In this document: one piece after another, positions 21,341 to 32,834 of the stretch | How the letters are laid out: each line of letters opens with the position of its first letter | How positions within the stretch are numbered: the stretch's first letter is position 1 | NCBI RefSeq assembly: GCF_023898315.1 | Contig: NC_064616.1 | Coordinates: 701,807,389 to 701,871,388 of the forward strand | DNA length: 64,000 bases | Direction of reading: 5' to 3' | Origin: Schistocerca nitens | Taxonomy: Eukaryota; Arthropoda; Insecta; Orthoptera; Acrididae | Program-made: the position numbers and the translations under genes | The notes under the pieces: model-generated | Seen by the model: only the letters and a program-made list of their open reading frames with translations | Databases searched by the model: none | What the model was told of the DNA's origin: nothing

Positions 21341-22495
21341 CAACATCGACTCAAAGGAAGGCCTCGGCGCTTGTTCGTGACGTCACGTCAGCTAGGCGCG
21401 GCGAACGCCAGGTCTGTTGCAAGCAGAAACGCCTGGGCGTGCTTATCACTATAAATCTCTTATTTTTGGACAAAATGTTTGGTATTGTTTTGGAATCTGC
21501 AGTTTTATTTAGATGAAAGATTTTCTTACTGTCGTAAAGCTACAAATGAAGATCATAGTTTTGTATTACTGAATCCTGTCGAAACAAACGTAGATCAATA
21601 TGGGAAGATGCTTTGCCCCATTGCAAGCTTCGGAAATTTTACATTCAAGTAACTATATTTACTTGATCCATTTTGCTATCGAAACTTACCCCAACCCCCT
21701 ACAATGAACTCGTTTCTTTTATTTATTTATTTATTTTCGTTTTACATCGTCACTGGCAATGTGAACTAATTTACATGTGTAAATGTCCAACTGTTGCCAG
21801 TCATTAGATTACAGTCGTTTTCAACCAAAGGAATTCTAAACAGGAAACAAAATAGCTTCATACATCGAAAATACTGCTGAGCTCAAACTTTTTTAAACTT
21901 GCATATTAGAAAAGATAAATATTCCCTCTTGCAACTGAAAGGAGAAACTTTATAAGATAAAAAAATTTTATTTGATAAAACGAATATCTCTCTTTTGCCT
22001 CTTCTTCTGTCCCCCCACCCCCTCCCCAACATGTACAATCGCAAGATATTTCATTAACATTCAGTGCTCCTCACCCCATAGTCAACCAAGATACCTAAAG
22101 AAGAGCACCAATATGTTCACAGTTTCTTGTAAAAGCAACCCAGTACAAACGTAACTTCCTCAGATTTACAAATAAGGTAAAGAAGCACGAATTCTGTTGC
22201 TGCTGGACCATGAAGTTGTGTTTTTTTTTTGGGTCAATCCTTAAAACAGGTGGAAATTTAAGTTCAGGAGTACACTATCTGTTAAGAAGTGTAATGAATT
22301 GCACAATTAATTGATTGCAGAAATCTCTCAGAACAATGTGTGTTGGTCAGCTACCGCCAATAGTTTCACATTTTCCTGTGTCAGAGAGGGAGACACTACC
22401 ATTATCAGTACGCCCGCAACAAACCTGGCGTTCGCCGTGCCTAGCTGACGTGACGTCACGAACAAGCGCCGAGGCCTTCCTTTGAGTCTGTGTTG
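21341..22495. mobile_element. hAT-like non-autonomous element
   Basis: Inverted repeats of about 75 bp. Left begins CAACATCGACTCAAAGGAAG and right reads CAACACAGACTCAAAGGAAG on the minus strand; both continue with a GCCTCGGCGCTTGTTCGTGA block. The flanks share CTCTAAC (21334-21340 and 22496-22502), 7 bp of a probable 8-bp duplication. CAAC-type ends with an approximately 8-bp target site fit hAT. The interior of about 1 kb is AT-rich without a transposase. Confidence 0.75.
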
Positions 22496-22502
22496 CTCTA
22501 AC

Positions 22503-23261
22503 ACCACAGTAGAACCGTGCGTTAACGAACTCGAATGTTGACGTGGGTTCCTTCCGAGCTGTTATCCTTCGTATCATGCACTAAATCTGTGGGACAGCGT
22601 GTGACATCTGTCCTCTACGTAACCTAGGGGTGCTCATAATCAGGCAAATGAATTGATCATGCTCCATAGACTGAGCAGTGTATGTTAGCTCCGAATCTGA
22701 CATTTCATGTGGAGTGACAGTATTACCATGATTTAGTTAGACTCTGAAGGATATATCTAGGACCAAACCGGTCCTGTTTATTAAGAGAGACTGCGAAATA
22801 TGTACCCTTGTCTGTACGAAAAAAAATTTGAGCTACACATAGTGCTACATGGGCGGCTGTCATTTTAAAGAATGTACAATACTACTGAAAAAACTAAAAG
22901 GAAATCGCAGTTGTGAGTGTGACTGTGTCTTGTTGAAACTCAGGGAAGGCTGTATCCTCTCAAAAGAGGCAACGTAACCCGCGCCGTAAATATCGTAATG
23001 TTACTGGCACTTTAAACGCATGTGATGTGGTACGGTGGATTTAAAGGTGGAACAATGACCATACTTATCTGTAGGTTTACTATTCCAGCGAATGTTTTGT
23101 TTACGTAGTGCGTTGTTGAAAGTTTGGAATGCGACTTCACGTTGTCATGCATGACTCGAATCTTATTTTAAGAGATTCTCTTACGTTACAGCTTTAATAT
23201 GTTCCCTTGATGGGGGTTCGTGCTATTTTTCTCATAACGTCCCTTTTACCTCCGCCTATAA

Positions 23262-23321
<60 letters not shown>

Positions 23322-24135
23322 ACACACAGCTACAGCCATTGCCCATCGCCGTTGTGGCTACGTCTGAGCCGTTCGATAACCTTACAGCGAACTTCGGTGC
23401 TTAAAAAGTAAGTCCAACCAATTGACACAAGTTGTCATCATAGGCTGCTGCAGTTTTTAGCGAAGCTCTCTAGCGCAATGCTTTATGTTCGAAAACACAA
23501 ATGGCAAGGAAGCTGCTGTAAACAAAATGTGCAGTCTTTGATATCATGCTTAAGAGCGATCGCAATTGATTTCACATTCTGGTATGCCAATAAAAGCAAT
23601 TATGTTCATAAACATTTCCCCAACCGTGTTCTCATCAGCTGTCAGTCTTTGAACATCTCACCGATTTTGCTAGTATAAGGTATGTATTCTTCTGTGATTG
23701 TTCCATGACGTCCATGCGCTTTTCATGTGGCATGGAATCGCAGACAAACGGTGGCCTTGCGATATCTGTGAAAAAATTAGGCTTGCCGAATGTGATATAA
23801 CAGGTAATTAGTTAGATTTTTTTCAGAGCTGAAACTATCTTCGGTGGAATGGTGCAAGCATTTAGTGTCTGAGAACACAGACACCACAACATTTCAGGAT
23901 GTCGTGTTGTGACAAAACACAGTTGGAACTGAATGCAGACAGATGTAGGGCCCTTGACTGATACAGTAGAATCAACTTTTAACTAAACGTTTTTGGGAAC
24001 AGTAATTATCTTGTTACATCGAAGCAACGCTTCCAACGTAGTCTGACATGCCATATTCCACACACGTTAATGCCGAACAAGACTTCAAATGTGGCTGTGA
24101 TTTCCGCCGGTTAGTTTTAGTGCTGTTACCTGTGC
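22503..24135. other. Unassigned stretch containing a CT/CA microsatellite
   Basis: Apart from the microsatellite at 23263-23329 I recognise nothing in this stretch. Confidence 0.45.
23263..23329. repeat. (CT)n(CA)n microsatellite
   Basis: About 11 CT repeats followed by about 20 CA repeats with one TA interruption. Confidence 0.97.
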
Positions 24136-24137
24136 TA

Positions 24138-25456
24138 CACTGAAGAGCCAAAGAAACTGGTAGACTTGCATAATATCGTGTAGGGCCCCCGCGAGCAGGA
24201 ATAAGTGCCGTAATACGACGTGGTATGGACTCGACTAATGTCTGAAGTAGTACAGGAGGGAATTGACACCATGAAACTTGCAGGGCTGTCCATAAATCAG
24301 TAAGAGTACGAGGGGGTGGAGATCTCTTCTGAACAGCACGTTGCAAGAGACCTCACATATGCTCAATAATGTTCATGTCTGGGGAGTATGGTGGCCAACG
24401 GAAGTGTTTAAACTCAGAAGAGTGTTCCTGGAGCCACTCTGTAGCAATTCTGGACATGTGGGTTGTCGTATTGTCCTGTTAAAATTTTCCAAGTCCGTTG
24501 GAATGCACAAGGACATGAATGGATGCACGTGATCATACAGGATGCCTAACTACGTGCCAACTGTCAGGATCGTATCTAGATGTATCAGGGATCCTATATC
24601 ACTCCAACTGCACGCACCCCACACCTTAACACAGTCTCCACAAGCTTGAACAGTCCCCTGCTGACATTTAAAAAAAAAAATGGCTCTGAGCACTATGGGA
24701 CTCAACTGCTCAGGTCATTAGTCCCCTAGAACTTAGAACTAGTTAAACCTAACTAACCTAAGGACATCACAAACATCCATGCCCGAGGCAGGATTCGAAC
24801 CTGCGACCGTAGCGGTCTTGCGGTTCCAGACTGCAGCGCCTTTAACCGCACGGCCACTTCGGCCGGCCCCTGCTGACATTCAGGGTCGATGAATTCATTT
24901 GGTTGTCTCCTTACAGTACACGTCCATCCGCTCAATACAATTTGAAACGAGACTCGTCCGACCAGGCAATATTTTTCCAGTCATCAACAGTTCAATGTCG
25001 GTGTTGACGGACTCAGGTGGGGCGTGAAGCGTTGTGTCAGGCAGTCATCAAGGATACACGAGTTGGAGTTATGCCCCATAAGCCCATATCGATGATGCTT
25101 CGTTGAATGGTTCGCACGCTGACACGTGTTGATTGCCCAGCACTGAAATCTGCAGCGATTTGCGGAAGGGTAACACATGTGTCACGTTGAACGATTCTCT
25201 TCAGTCGTCGTTGGTCCCGTTCTTGCAGGATCTTTTTCCGGCCGCAGCGATATTGGAGATTTGATGTTTTACCAGAGTCCTGACAGTCACGGTACACTTG
25301 TAAATGATCGTACGGGAAAATTCCCACTTCAAACAATTGTGCCAGACACTTGTTGTCTTATATAGGCGTTGCCGACCGCAGCCACGTATTTTGCCTGTTT
25401 ACATCTCTCTGTATTTGAACACGCATGTCTATACCAGTTTCTTTGGCGCTTCAGTG
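24138..25456 (-). mobile_element. Tc1-like element, complete ends, SINE inside
   Basis: Terminal repeats CACTGAAGAGCCAAAGAAAC (left) and its imperfect inverse (right) are flanked by TA at 24136-24137 and 25457-25458. The minus strand gives the helix-turn-helix frame (25037-25336) with RRLKRIVQRDTCVTLPQIAA, SAGQSTRVSVRTIQRSI and MGLWGITPTRVSL. The catalytic part on the other side of the SINE (24669-24866) is degenerate, with many stops. Length without the SINE and its duplication is about 1.1 kb, short for the family. Confidence 0.87.
24669..24866 (-). mobile_element. tRNA-headed SINE, common family (head type B)
   Basis: Full copy with an 11-A/T run at the tail side. A perfect 14-bp duplication, CCCCTGCTGACATT, lies at 24655-24668 and 24867-24880. 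Inserted in the Tc1 element 24138-25456. The head carries the AAAGGCGCTGCAGTCTGG variant. Confidence 0.95.
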
Positions 25457-26579
25457 TATTTACTCTCTGCAGCAGAACTGCAGACGTACGAAAAGCAACA
25501 GCCGTCCACTAGTTGCCCTCAGATCTGTTATTGTCACTGCAGGGGTTTCTTTCCAGTGTTGAGTTCACAGTGCTTTCTACATTTAGGAGATCCAAATACT
25601 GTCTTTGGTTTCTTACAGTTATCACGACGTTGTTTTTGATCCGATCACGGCATATGTCACCTGGGGGACAGCGGGTACTGATAATGGTTTCAACGTCGTC
25701 CGCCAACACGTAGCGTAATGACATAGCTATCAGAGCGCCATCTGTGTCTGCCCCCTGATAGGGAATGCTCACAACCAGAGGGCTCAGAGGGTGCAAACCT
25801 GTAAAACAAGCAGGCAGACATGCCACGGAGACACATTCGTGCTTCCTACAGCAAGTCTGAGAGTGGTCGAATGGTGTTCTTCCGAGTGGCACGTTGGTTC
25901 TTTCGGAGAACAGCCACCCAAGACAGACGTACGGCGTCGGTCTTACAACGATGCTGGTATCTAGATCTACATCTACACAGATACTCCGCTAGCCACCGTA
26001 CGGTGCGTGGCGGAGGGTGCCCTGTACCACTACTTGTCATTTCCCCTCCTGTTTCACTCGCAAATAGAACGATGGAAAAATGACTGTCTATAAGGCTCCG
26101 TATGAATCCTAATGTCTCGTATCTTATCTTCGTGGACCTTACGCGCAATGTATGTTGGCAGCAGTAGAATCGTTTGGCAGTCAACTTCAAATGCGGGCTC
26201 TCTAAATTTTCTCAATAGTTTTTCTCGGAAAGAACATCGCCTGCCTTCCAGGGATTCCCATTTGAGTTCCCGAAGCATCTACGTAACACTTACGTGTTCT
26301 TCACACTTACCGGTAATAAATCTAGCAGTCCGCCTCTGAATTGCTTCGATGGCTTCTTTCAATCCGACCTGGTACGGATCCCAAATACTCGAACAGTACT
26401 CAAGAATAGGTCGCAATAGCGTCCTATATGCGGTCTCCTTTACAGGTGAACCACTCTTTCCTAAAATTCCCCCAATGAAACGAAGTCGACCATTTTCCGT
26501 CCCTACTACATTTCTCACATGCTCGTCCACCTCATATCGCATTGCAGCGTTATGCCAAATATTTAAAAGACTTGACTGT

Positions 26580-26795
26580 TAAATGTGATTTGAGACTTTC
26601 TCGGCGTATTCCATTCGTGAAATCTTCTCGGGTGATCAGCCGAGTAAAGGCGTCGTCTTCTCGCAACGTTTCGAAGGGTTTCGTACCCATCATCTTCAAG
26701 CGAAGCTTGAAGAGGATGGGTACGAAACCCTTCGAAACGTTGCGAGAAGACGACGCCTTTACTCGGCTGATCACCCGAGAAGATTTCACGAAGGG
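26580..26795. mobile_element. Palindromic (foldback) insertion with 13-bp duplication
   Basis: Arms of about 88 bp (26614-26701 and 26705-26792) are perfect inverted copies except for one base, with a 3-base loop, preceded by about 34 unpaired bases. The direct repeat AAGACTTGACTGT flanks the block (26567-26579 and 26796-26808). The arms contain TTCGAAACGTTGCGAGAAGA. The GAAACGTTG motif recalls the terminal repeats of Penelope-like retroelements, but that is a weak resemblance. Inserted in the LINE 25961-28658. Confidence 0.8.
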
Positions 26796-27366
26796 AAGAC
26801 TTGACTGTGTCAAGCAGGTACTAGTAATACTGTATCCGAACATTACAGGTTTTATTTTCCTACTGCCATTCATCACACCAACTGAAAATTTTATCTAAGT
26901 CGTCTTGTACCTTCCTACAGTCACTCAACTTCGACACCCTACCGTACACCACGGCATCATCTGCAGACAGCCGCAGACTGCTGCCCCACCCAGTCCGCCA
27001 AATCATTCATGTATTTAGAGAACGATATTGCTCCTATCACACTTCCATGCGCCACTCGACTATACCCTCGTCTCTGATGCACACTCGCCCTCGAGGACAA
27101 CATGCTGGGTTCTGTTAGTTAAGAAGTCTTCGAGGCACTCATATATCTGTGAACTTATTCCATATGCTCGTACGTTCGTCAACAGCCTGCGGTTGGGGAC
27201 AGTGTCAAATGTTTTCCGGAAATTACAAATATGGAATTTGCCTGTTAACCTTCATCTCAGTATATCTCGTGAGAAAAGGGAAAGCCGAGTTTCGCACGAG
27301 CGATGCTTTCGAAAACCATGCTGATTCGTGCACATGAGCGTCTCAGTCTCAAGAAAGTTTATTATA

Positions 27367-28457
27367 CCCTACTGGCCATTAAAATCGCTACACCACGAAG
27401 ATGACGTGCTACAGACGCGAAATTTAACCGACAGGAAGAAGATGCTGTGATATGCAAATGATTAGCTTTTCAGAGCATTCACACAAGATTGGCGCCGGTG
27501 GCGACACCTACAACGTTCTGACATGAGGAAAGTTTCCAACCGATTTCTCATACACAAAAAGCAATTGACCGACATTGCCTTGTGAAACGTTGTTGCCGGC
27601 CGCGGTGGTCTAGCGGTTCTAGGCGCGCTGTCCGGAACCGCGCGACTGCTACGGTCGCAGGTTCGAATCCTGCCTCGGGCATGGATGTGTGTGATGTCCT
27701 TAGGTTAGTTAGGTTTAAGTAGTTCTAAGTTCTAGGGGACTGATGACCACAGATGTTAAGTCCCATACTGCTCAGAACCATTTGAACCATTTTTTGAAAC
27801 GTTGTTGTGATGCCTCGTGTAAGGAGGAGAAATGCGTACCATCACGTTTCCGACTTTATCAAAGGTCGGATTGTAGCCTATCGCGATTGCGATTTATCGT
27901 ATCGCGACATTGCTGCTCGCGTTGGTCGAGATCCAATAACTGTTAACAGAATATAGAATGGGTGGGTTCAGGAGGGTAATACGGAACGCCGTGCTGGATC
28001 CCTGCGGCCTACATTTCTGCATGATAATGCACGACCGCATGTTTCAGGTCCCGTACGGGCCTTTCTGGATACAAAAAATGTTCGACTGCTGCCCAGGCCA
28101 GCACATTCTCCAGATCTCTCACAAATTGAAAACGTCTGGTCAATGGTGGCCGAGCAAGTGGCTCGTCACAATACGCAAGTCACTACTTTTGATTAACTGC
28201 GGTATCGTGTTGAAGCTGTACGGGCAGCTGTACCTCTACACGCCATCCAAGGTCTATTTTACTCAATGCCCAGGCATATCAAGGCCGTTATTATGGCCAG
28301 AGGTGGTTGTTCTGGGTACTGATTTCTCACGATCTATGCACCCAAATTGCGTGAAAATGTAATCACGTGTCAGTTCTAGTGTAATATATTTGTCCAATGA
28401 ATTCCCGTTTATCATCTGCATTTCTTCTTGGTGTAGCAATTTTAATGGCCAGTAGCG
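27367..28457 (+). mobile_element. Tc1-like element with an internal deletion and a SINE
   Basis: Ends CTACTGGCCATTAAAAT(C/T)GC are inverted copies, flanked by TA (27365-27366 and 28458-28459). The start (MPRVRRRNAYHHVSDF-like, about 27810) leads to FIKGRIVAYRDCDLSYRDIA and AARVGRDPITVNRI. Then most of the catalytic domain is deleted near 28010, where the frame jumps to LHDNARPHVSGPVRAFLD. The C-terminus reads PAHSPDLSQIENVWSMVAEQ and IQGLFYSMPRHIKAVIMARG. Being unable to supply a full transposase, this copy is defective. Confidence 0.88.
27596..27794 (+). mobile_element. tRNA-headed SINE, common family (head type C)
   Basis: A copy with the CCGGCCGCGGTGGTCTAGCG head, the family tail and a T-rich end. 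A perfect 13-bp duplication, TGAAACGTTGTTG, lies at 27583-27595 and 27795-27807. It lies three levels deep (Tc1 in LINE in Tc1). Confidence 0.95.
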
Positions 28458-29639
28458 TATTCGAACTGAGAATACGTTCAAAGATTTTGCAGCAAAAATA
28501 TGTTCGGGATATTGGTCTGTAATTTTGAGGGTAGATTCCTTTACCTTCCTCGTATACTAGCGTCACCTGCGGTTTTTTTCCAGTCGCTTGGGACTTTGCC
28601 ATGGGCGAGAGAGTCGCGATCAATGCAAGCTAGGTAAGGGGCCAATTCTGTAGAGTATCAATGGTCTCATGAACCTTCTGACACCCGTAGACAATGCTCT
28701 GGACGTTCACAGCACAGACGCCCGCCAGGATCGTTTTATTGAACGTGAAGCAGTGGCAGATCGTACAACTATTACAGCACGGATAAGAGAGCTTGTGAGC
28801 CAAGACGTGTCAACACGAACTTTTGTGAACCGGTTATTAGCAATGGGACTACGGGCACGCTCGCCTGTTGCTCGTCTTCCACTAAAGCCTCAGAATCGAC
28901 GTGCACGGCTCTACTGGTGCCGCCAGAGGATCACTTGGAATGGCGCGCCGTGGTCTTCAGCGATGAAAGCAGCTTGTGCCTGCATGCAAGTGATGGTCGC
29001 TTGCGCGTACAGTGTAGACCTTGTGAGCGCTGTTTCGTGGAGTGCATTCGTCCAACGCACACTGGTATGGTATGCGGTAAGCTGTAACCCTCGTTCACGT
29101 TTGGTGTTTCTAGAGAGGACGCTAACTAGTGCTCGGTACGCGCAGAATGTTGTTAGACCCGTTCCTTTACCGTCCTTGCAACAGGAAGGTGGTGTGTTGT
29201 TTCAACAGGACAGTGCTCGCCCACACTCTGACCATGAAACTCAACGTGTTCTGCAAGACGTGCAGCAACTTCTCTGGCCAGCATATTTAAGGACTCGTGT
29301 CCAATTGAGCACGTATGATATATAATGGGACGAGCAGTGATTCATGCGACTCGTCTCAATCGACAACTCTGACAGAACTACGTGAACAGTTCGAGCAGGC
29401 CTGACATAACGCATCCCAGGACAGTATTCGCCATCTGTACGATCGACTGGGTGCCAGATTCAATGCTTGCATACAATTAAAGTGTACCTGTTTTTATCAT
29501 GGTCGGTATATTACAAATCTTACGCATTGACGAGCCACAGTATTATGTCCAGTATTATATCGCCTCGTTGCGTTACAGATACATACGTGATGCAGTAAGG
29601 TAAGTGTGTAATCGGAGAGGAAACGAATGGAGAACCATT

Positions 29640-30080
29640 TCAATGAAGACAGCTGTCACAAGTGGGAATAAACACAGACATAACGACTCTGAGAAAGGGC
29701 AGACAATTACGGCCCGGCGCCCGGGAACGAACCTCTCGGAAACAGCAAAGCTGATCAGTTGTTCGCGTGCAACTGTCTTAAGCATCTGTGGAAAATGATT
29801 GAAGGGCGGATAAACCAGGAATAGCCGAAAAGATGTTGGAGGTCCATGCCTCTTCATATGCCATAGACGTAGGAGCCTTGATCACAGTGTAATGCTGCAT
29901 TAGTAGCGACCTGTGGCAGATACGGCGACAAGTATAATGCTCGTATTTCGGAGCACACATTTCAGTGGACATTGTTGAACATAGGGCTTCGCAGCAGACG
30001 ACCTCTGTGTGTTCCCGTGTTAACCCAACGGTATCATCAGTTAAGATTGCTGTGGAAAACAGTGTTCGATTCTGAAAAGT
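29640..30080 (+). pseudogene. Tc1-like transposase, N-terminal fragment
   Basis: Frame 29604-29798 contains EKGQTITARRPGTNLSETAK and LISCSRATVLSI, a Tc1 helix-turn-helix. A shifted frame then gives HTFQWTLLNIGLRSRRPLCV and PVLTQRYHQLRLLWKTVF (about 29955-30075), the second DNA-binding subdomain. The catalytic domain is absent. Confidence 0.72.
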
Positions 30081-30321
30081 AATTAGATATACAAGTAACA
30101 AATTGCGGCAAACACTTCTAAAATTCAAGGCAAAATTTGCGACCTTGAAAAGAATTAGAGACAAATCAAATTATATTACCGATAGAGTAACTGATAACAC
30201 ACTATTACGTGGCGAGGAACGCTAGGATCCAGCCAAAAGACACATTGGTTACTGAAAAACTGCGAAATGATTTTTCCTGAAGACTTAACAGGTCAGGAAA
30301 ACATAAAAACGGTGATTAATG

Positions 30322-30523
30322 AGCCGGCCGAAGTAGCCGTGCGGTTAAAGGCGCTGCAGTCTGGAACCGCAAGACCGCTACGGTCGCAGGTTCGAATCCT
30401 GCCTCGGGCATGGATGTTTGTGATGTCCTTAGGTTAGTTAGGTTTAACTAGTTCTAAGTTCTAGGGGACTAATGACCTCGGCAGTTAAGTCCCATAGTGC
30501 TCAGAGCCATTTGAACCATTTTT
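30322..30523 (+). mobile_element. tRNA-headed SINE, common family (head type B)
   Basis: Full-length copy from GCCGGCCGAAGTAGCCGTGC to the CCATTTTT tail, with good A and B boxes. An 11-bp duplication, GGTGATTAATG, lies at 30311-30321 and 30524-30534. Confidence 0.95.
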
Positions 30524-30534
30524 GGTGATTAATG

Positions 30535-30836
30535 CGTTAGCGGGTGATGCCGAAAGATGGGATCTGAATTAGAATACAGACCAGATCACTTTTAATAGTT
30601 TTATACAAAAATCTACCAAAAGATACCGGTCAGATCAAAAGAAGACTTCACGGCTTGAATTCACTATGGCCAGAATGTAAGCAATTGGGGCAGGAATGCT
30701 ATGAAAGATTTCTGCGAATCCTGGTATAGGAAATTGACTCACTTAAGACGTAGGTAACCCGAATCTCGGCCTCAGTTGCCATATAATAAATTCTTTGTAA
30801 ATATCTGCCGCAGAATATGTATTACACATATCTGGC
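30535..30836. other. Unassigned spacer between two SINEs
   Basis: AT-rich sequence, nothing recognised. Confidence 0.4.
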
Positions 30837-30846
30837 AAAGTTACAC

Positions 30847-31049
30847 GGCCGGCCGGTGTGGCCGAGCGGTTCTAGGCGCTTCAGTCTGGAACCGCGTGAC
30901 CTCTACAGTCGCAGGTTCGAATCCTGCCTTGGGCATGGATGTGTGTGGTGTCCTTAGGTTAGTTAGGTTTAAGTAGTTCTAAGTTCTACTGGACTGATGA
31001 CCTCAGATGCTAAGTCCCATACCGATCAGAGCCATTTGAACCATTTTTG
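30847..31049 (+). mobile_element. tRNA-headed SINE, common family (head type A)
   Basis: Full-length copy (GGCCGGCCGGTGTGGCCGAG to CCATTTTTG). A 10-bp duplication, AAAGTTACAC, lies at 30837-30846 and 31050-31059. Two CpG positions in the head have decayed. Confidence 0.94.
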
Positions 31050-31059
31050 AAAGTTACAC

Positions 31060-31869
31060 GCTCTAACAACAGTTCCAAATGCAAATAGCAAATAGTCAGT
31101 ACGCAACGGGATCAAAGTAATGAGTCACATAAGAGTAAAAAAAAAGAGAAGAATCGTACTTCAAAGCATTTCGTTCTTAATTTTCTATAACAATTTGCCT
31201 CGCGAATGTTTTTTGTAAAGATGAGCAGTAGTCGGGAAAGACTGCACATCACCGTGTTAGTCACTAACTGACAAGGTTATCTGGAAATAAGTCCAAATTA
31301 TCAATCAAGAAAAGTAGTTTGAGTGTCATGTTATATTACATGAGGTAGTACGTGATGTATTTTGAGCCAATGGAGGCATAATGAGAATACTGCCTAGGTG
31401 AACAATGAGGATCAAGTTTAGTAATAAAGACATAAATTAAGTACCTTCTTGGAGCAAGTTATTTATAAATGATAGTTCGGTTGGTCCTTTCAGTTCCAAC
31501 ACGGAATACAAGTAATGATTAAGTGGAGACAGGCCAAAGTCAGTAACGAAGATGTTCAAGTCGAAGTTCGCTTGGAATGTTCTGAAGTTAGTAATATTAC
31601 CATACTCTGAAGAAACAAAATCACTGCCCTGTGATCGGTAGCGATTAGAAGATAAACATAGCACGGCGACTATCTAACGATGATTACCTAGCGAGAGCTC
31701 TTATTAATGGGCTGCTGATAAAACTAGCACCTTGGCTAGGGAACTCGAGGAATAACTGGTTCGATAGCTGAGACCGAACTGCCGATTGTTTTTTTAAATT
31801 TTTTATTTCTTTTGTTGGCACGACATAGGACAACGTTCCATCTTCGAAGACGATTCTTATTTGAAAGTG
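31060..31869. other. Unassigned stretch
   Basis: Low-GC DNA with no repeat ends or domains that I can name. Confidence 0.4.
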
Positions 31870-32834
31870 TAACATGAAGAGATGCAGGGAATCACTTGAT
31901 TAATACACTTTTGGGGTCAGCTGTCCTCCACTATAATGAAGGAGGATATCTGATAAGCCTCCCGAATTTTGCGTGTGAAACAGTCCACAGCGTAATCGAT
32001 TTGGGCCGGTATCTGAACCTCCAAAGCAGGACAACATTATGGTTCAAATAACACTGGAATTGAGGCCAGTTATTTTCCAGGTAAACACGCCCATACTGAC
32101 ATCTAGTTCGTGACAGTTAGACATGACAAGGCTATGCTCCGATGATAATTTGCTGACTGGCTTTAACCGAGGGTCCACCCAATCCCTCGGGTGATGGCAA
32201 TAACGAGTACATCCGAGAGTTGGCATCTGGGGTGCGGAATATGGGTTGGCAATATGCGACCCCAGACTTCCAGATCCATTTCTGTTCCAGCCAACTTAGT
32301 TCAAGGCCTTGGGGGTTGGTGGTACAGAAGTGCCAGGTTGAATGTTTCGCACTTCAGTCGCTGTCGATAAATGTCTTTCGAACAGGGGCGAGGACAGTGC
32401 GTAAATCATGATCAATGATCTGAGCGTTGGGGCGAAGATATGCCGCAACAACCGTCTCCTCTCCTAGTTCAGAACAGACTGCAATGGCGTTCGCCTCTAG
32501 GTCCTGCAGTAGTGGGAGATCGACTTCTCAGTGACGAAGGATGCGATGGAGGCAGACGGCCGTGCCATCCCCATGTCCCTAAGGTTGGCCGTAGCGGTAG
32601 TCCACCACATTCCGAAGTTTAAAGACTTCCGTAGGTTTCAAATGATTCTCAGATAGCAACACAATGTGAATCTTCTGGTGAGCGACAAAATCTTACAGTT
32701 CGAGTTTCTTATTCCGCACGTTGCTAGTCTGAACTCTCGAGTTGCGCTAGTTCTTCGACCAGTGTAACTATATTCTGCAGCTTTTCCTTCTTCGCCAACA
32801 TTTTTCTCCCGGCTGCAGTGACTCTGTACAAGAA
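31870..32834 (-). pseudogene. LINE endonuclease region (Jockey-type), pseudogene
   Basis: On the minus strand shifted frames follow the order of an apurinic-type endonuclease. KMLAKKEKLQNIVTLVEEL (end of a gag-like ORF1, about 32800) is followed by NHLKPTEVFKLRNVVDYRYG (near 32630), LEANAIAVCSELGEETVVAA, LGCTRYCHHPRDWVDPRLKP and LSSEHSLVMSNCHE, where the conserved SDH appears as SEH. A further stretch (AVDCFTRKIREAYQ, about 31970) matches the linker before the reverse transcriptase, which is missing. Many stops; an old fragment. Confidence 0.7.

Larger units (their letters stand above)
25961..28658 (-). mobile_element. LINE (CR1/Jockey-type), third family, invaded by two elements
   Basis: The 3' end is at 25961, with TAGATGTAGATC-type sequence on the minus strand and a UTR containing CCGCCACGCACCGTACGG. 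The reverse-transcriptase region read 5' to 3' runs: ACIDRDSLAHGKVPSDWKK (about 28640), NYRPISRTYFCCKIFERILS, then after the Tc1 insertion QHGFRKHRS, FRKTFDTVPNRRLLT, the catalytic region near 26950-27000, then VVGTENGRLRFIGGILGKSG, ILEYCSSIWDPYQVG, RRTARFITG and YRQSFFHRSICE. Several stops. It is cut by Tc1 27367-28457 and by the palindrome 26580-26795. Confidence 0.82.
25500..29480 (+). mobile_element. Tc1-like element split by a nested LINE
   Basis: The 5' part (about 25500-25960) holds a leader and the transposase start (about 25820: MPRRHIRASYSKSESGRMVF, continuing VARWFFRRTA... and QRCW). The rest resumes after the LINE at about 28660: TTITARIRELVSQDVSTRTF, VNRLLAMGLRARSPVARLPL, CNPRSRLVFLERTLTSARYA, FQQDSARPHSDHETQRVL, then QDSIRHLYDRLGARFNACI near 29420. 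The open frame 28669-29325 (218 aa) is one long intact block. The second acidic motif (FQQDSARPH) is kept; the first (FSDES) can be traced only in a shifted frame near 28960. Terminal ends not resolved. Confidence 0.8.

Noticed and set aside
21142-21354. 70-codon minus-strand frame with a serine-rich start as a host exon
   Set aside because: It crosses a SINE end and a hAT-like terminus, and no splice site supports the part in between.
29573-30164. Minus-strand frames of 94 and 128 codons
   Set aside because: Shadows opposite the Tc1 fragment, which is coding on the plus strand.
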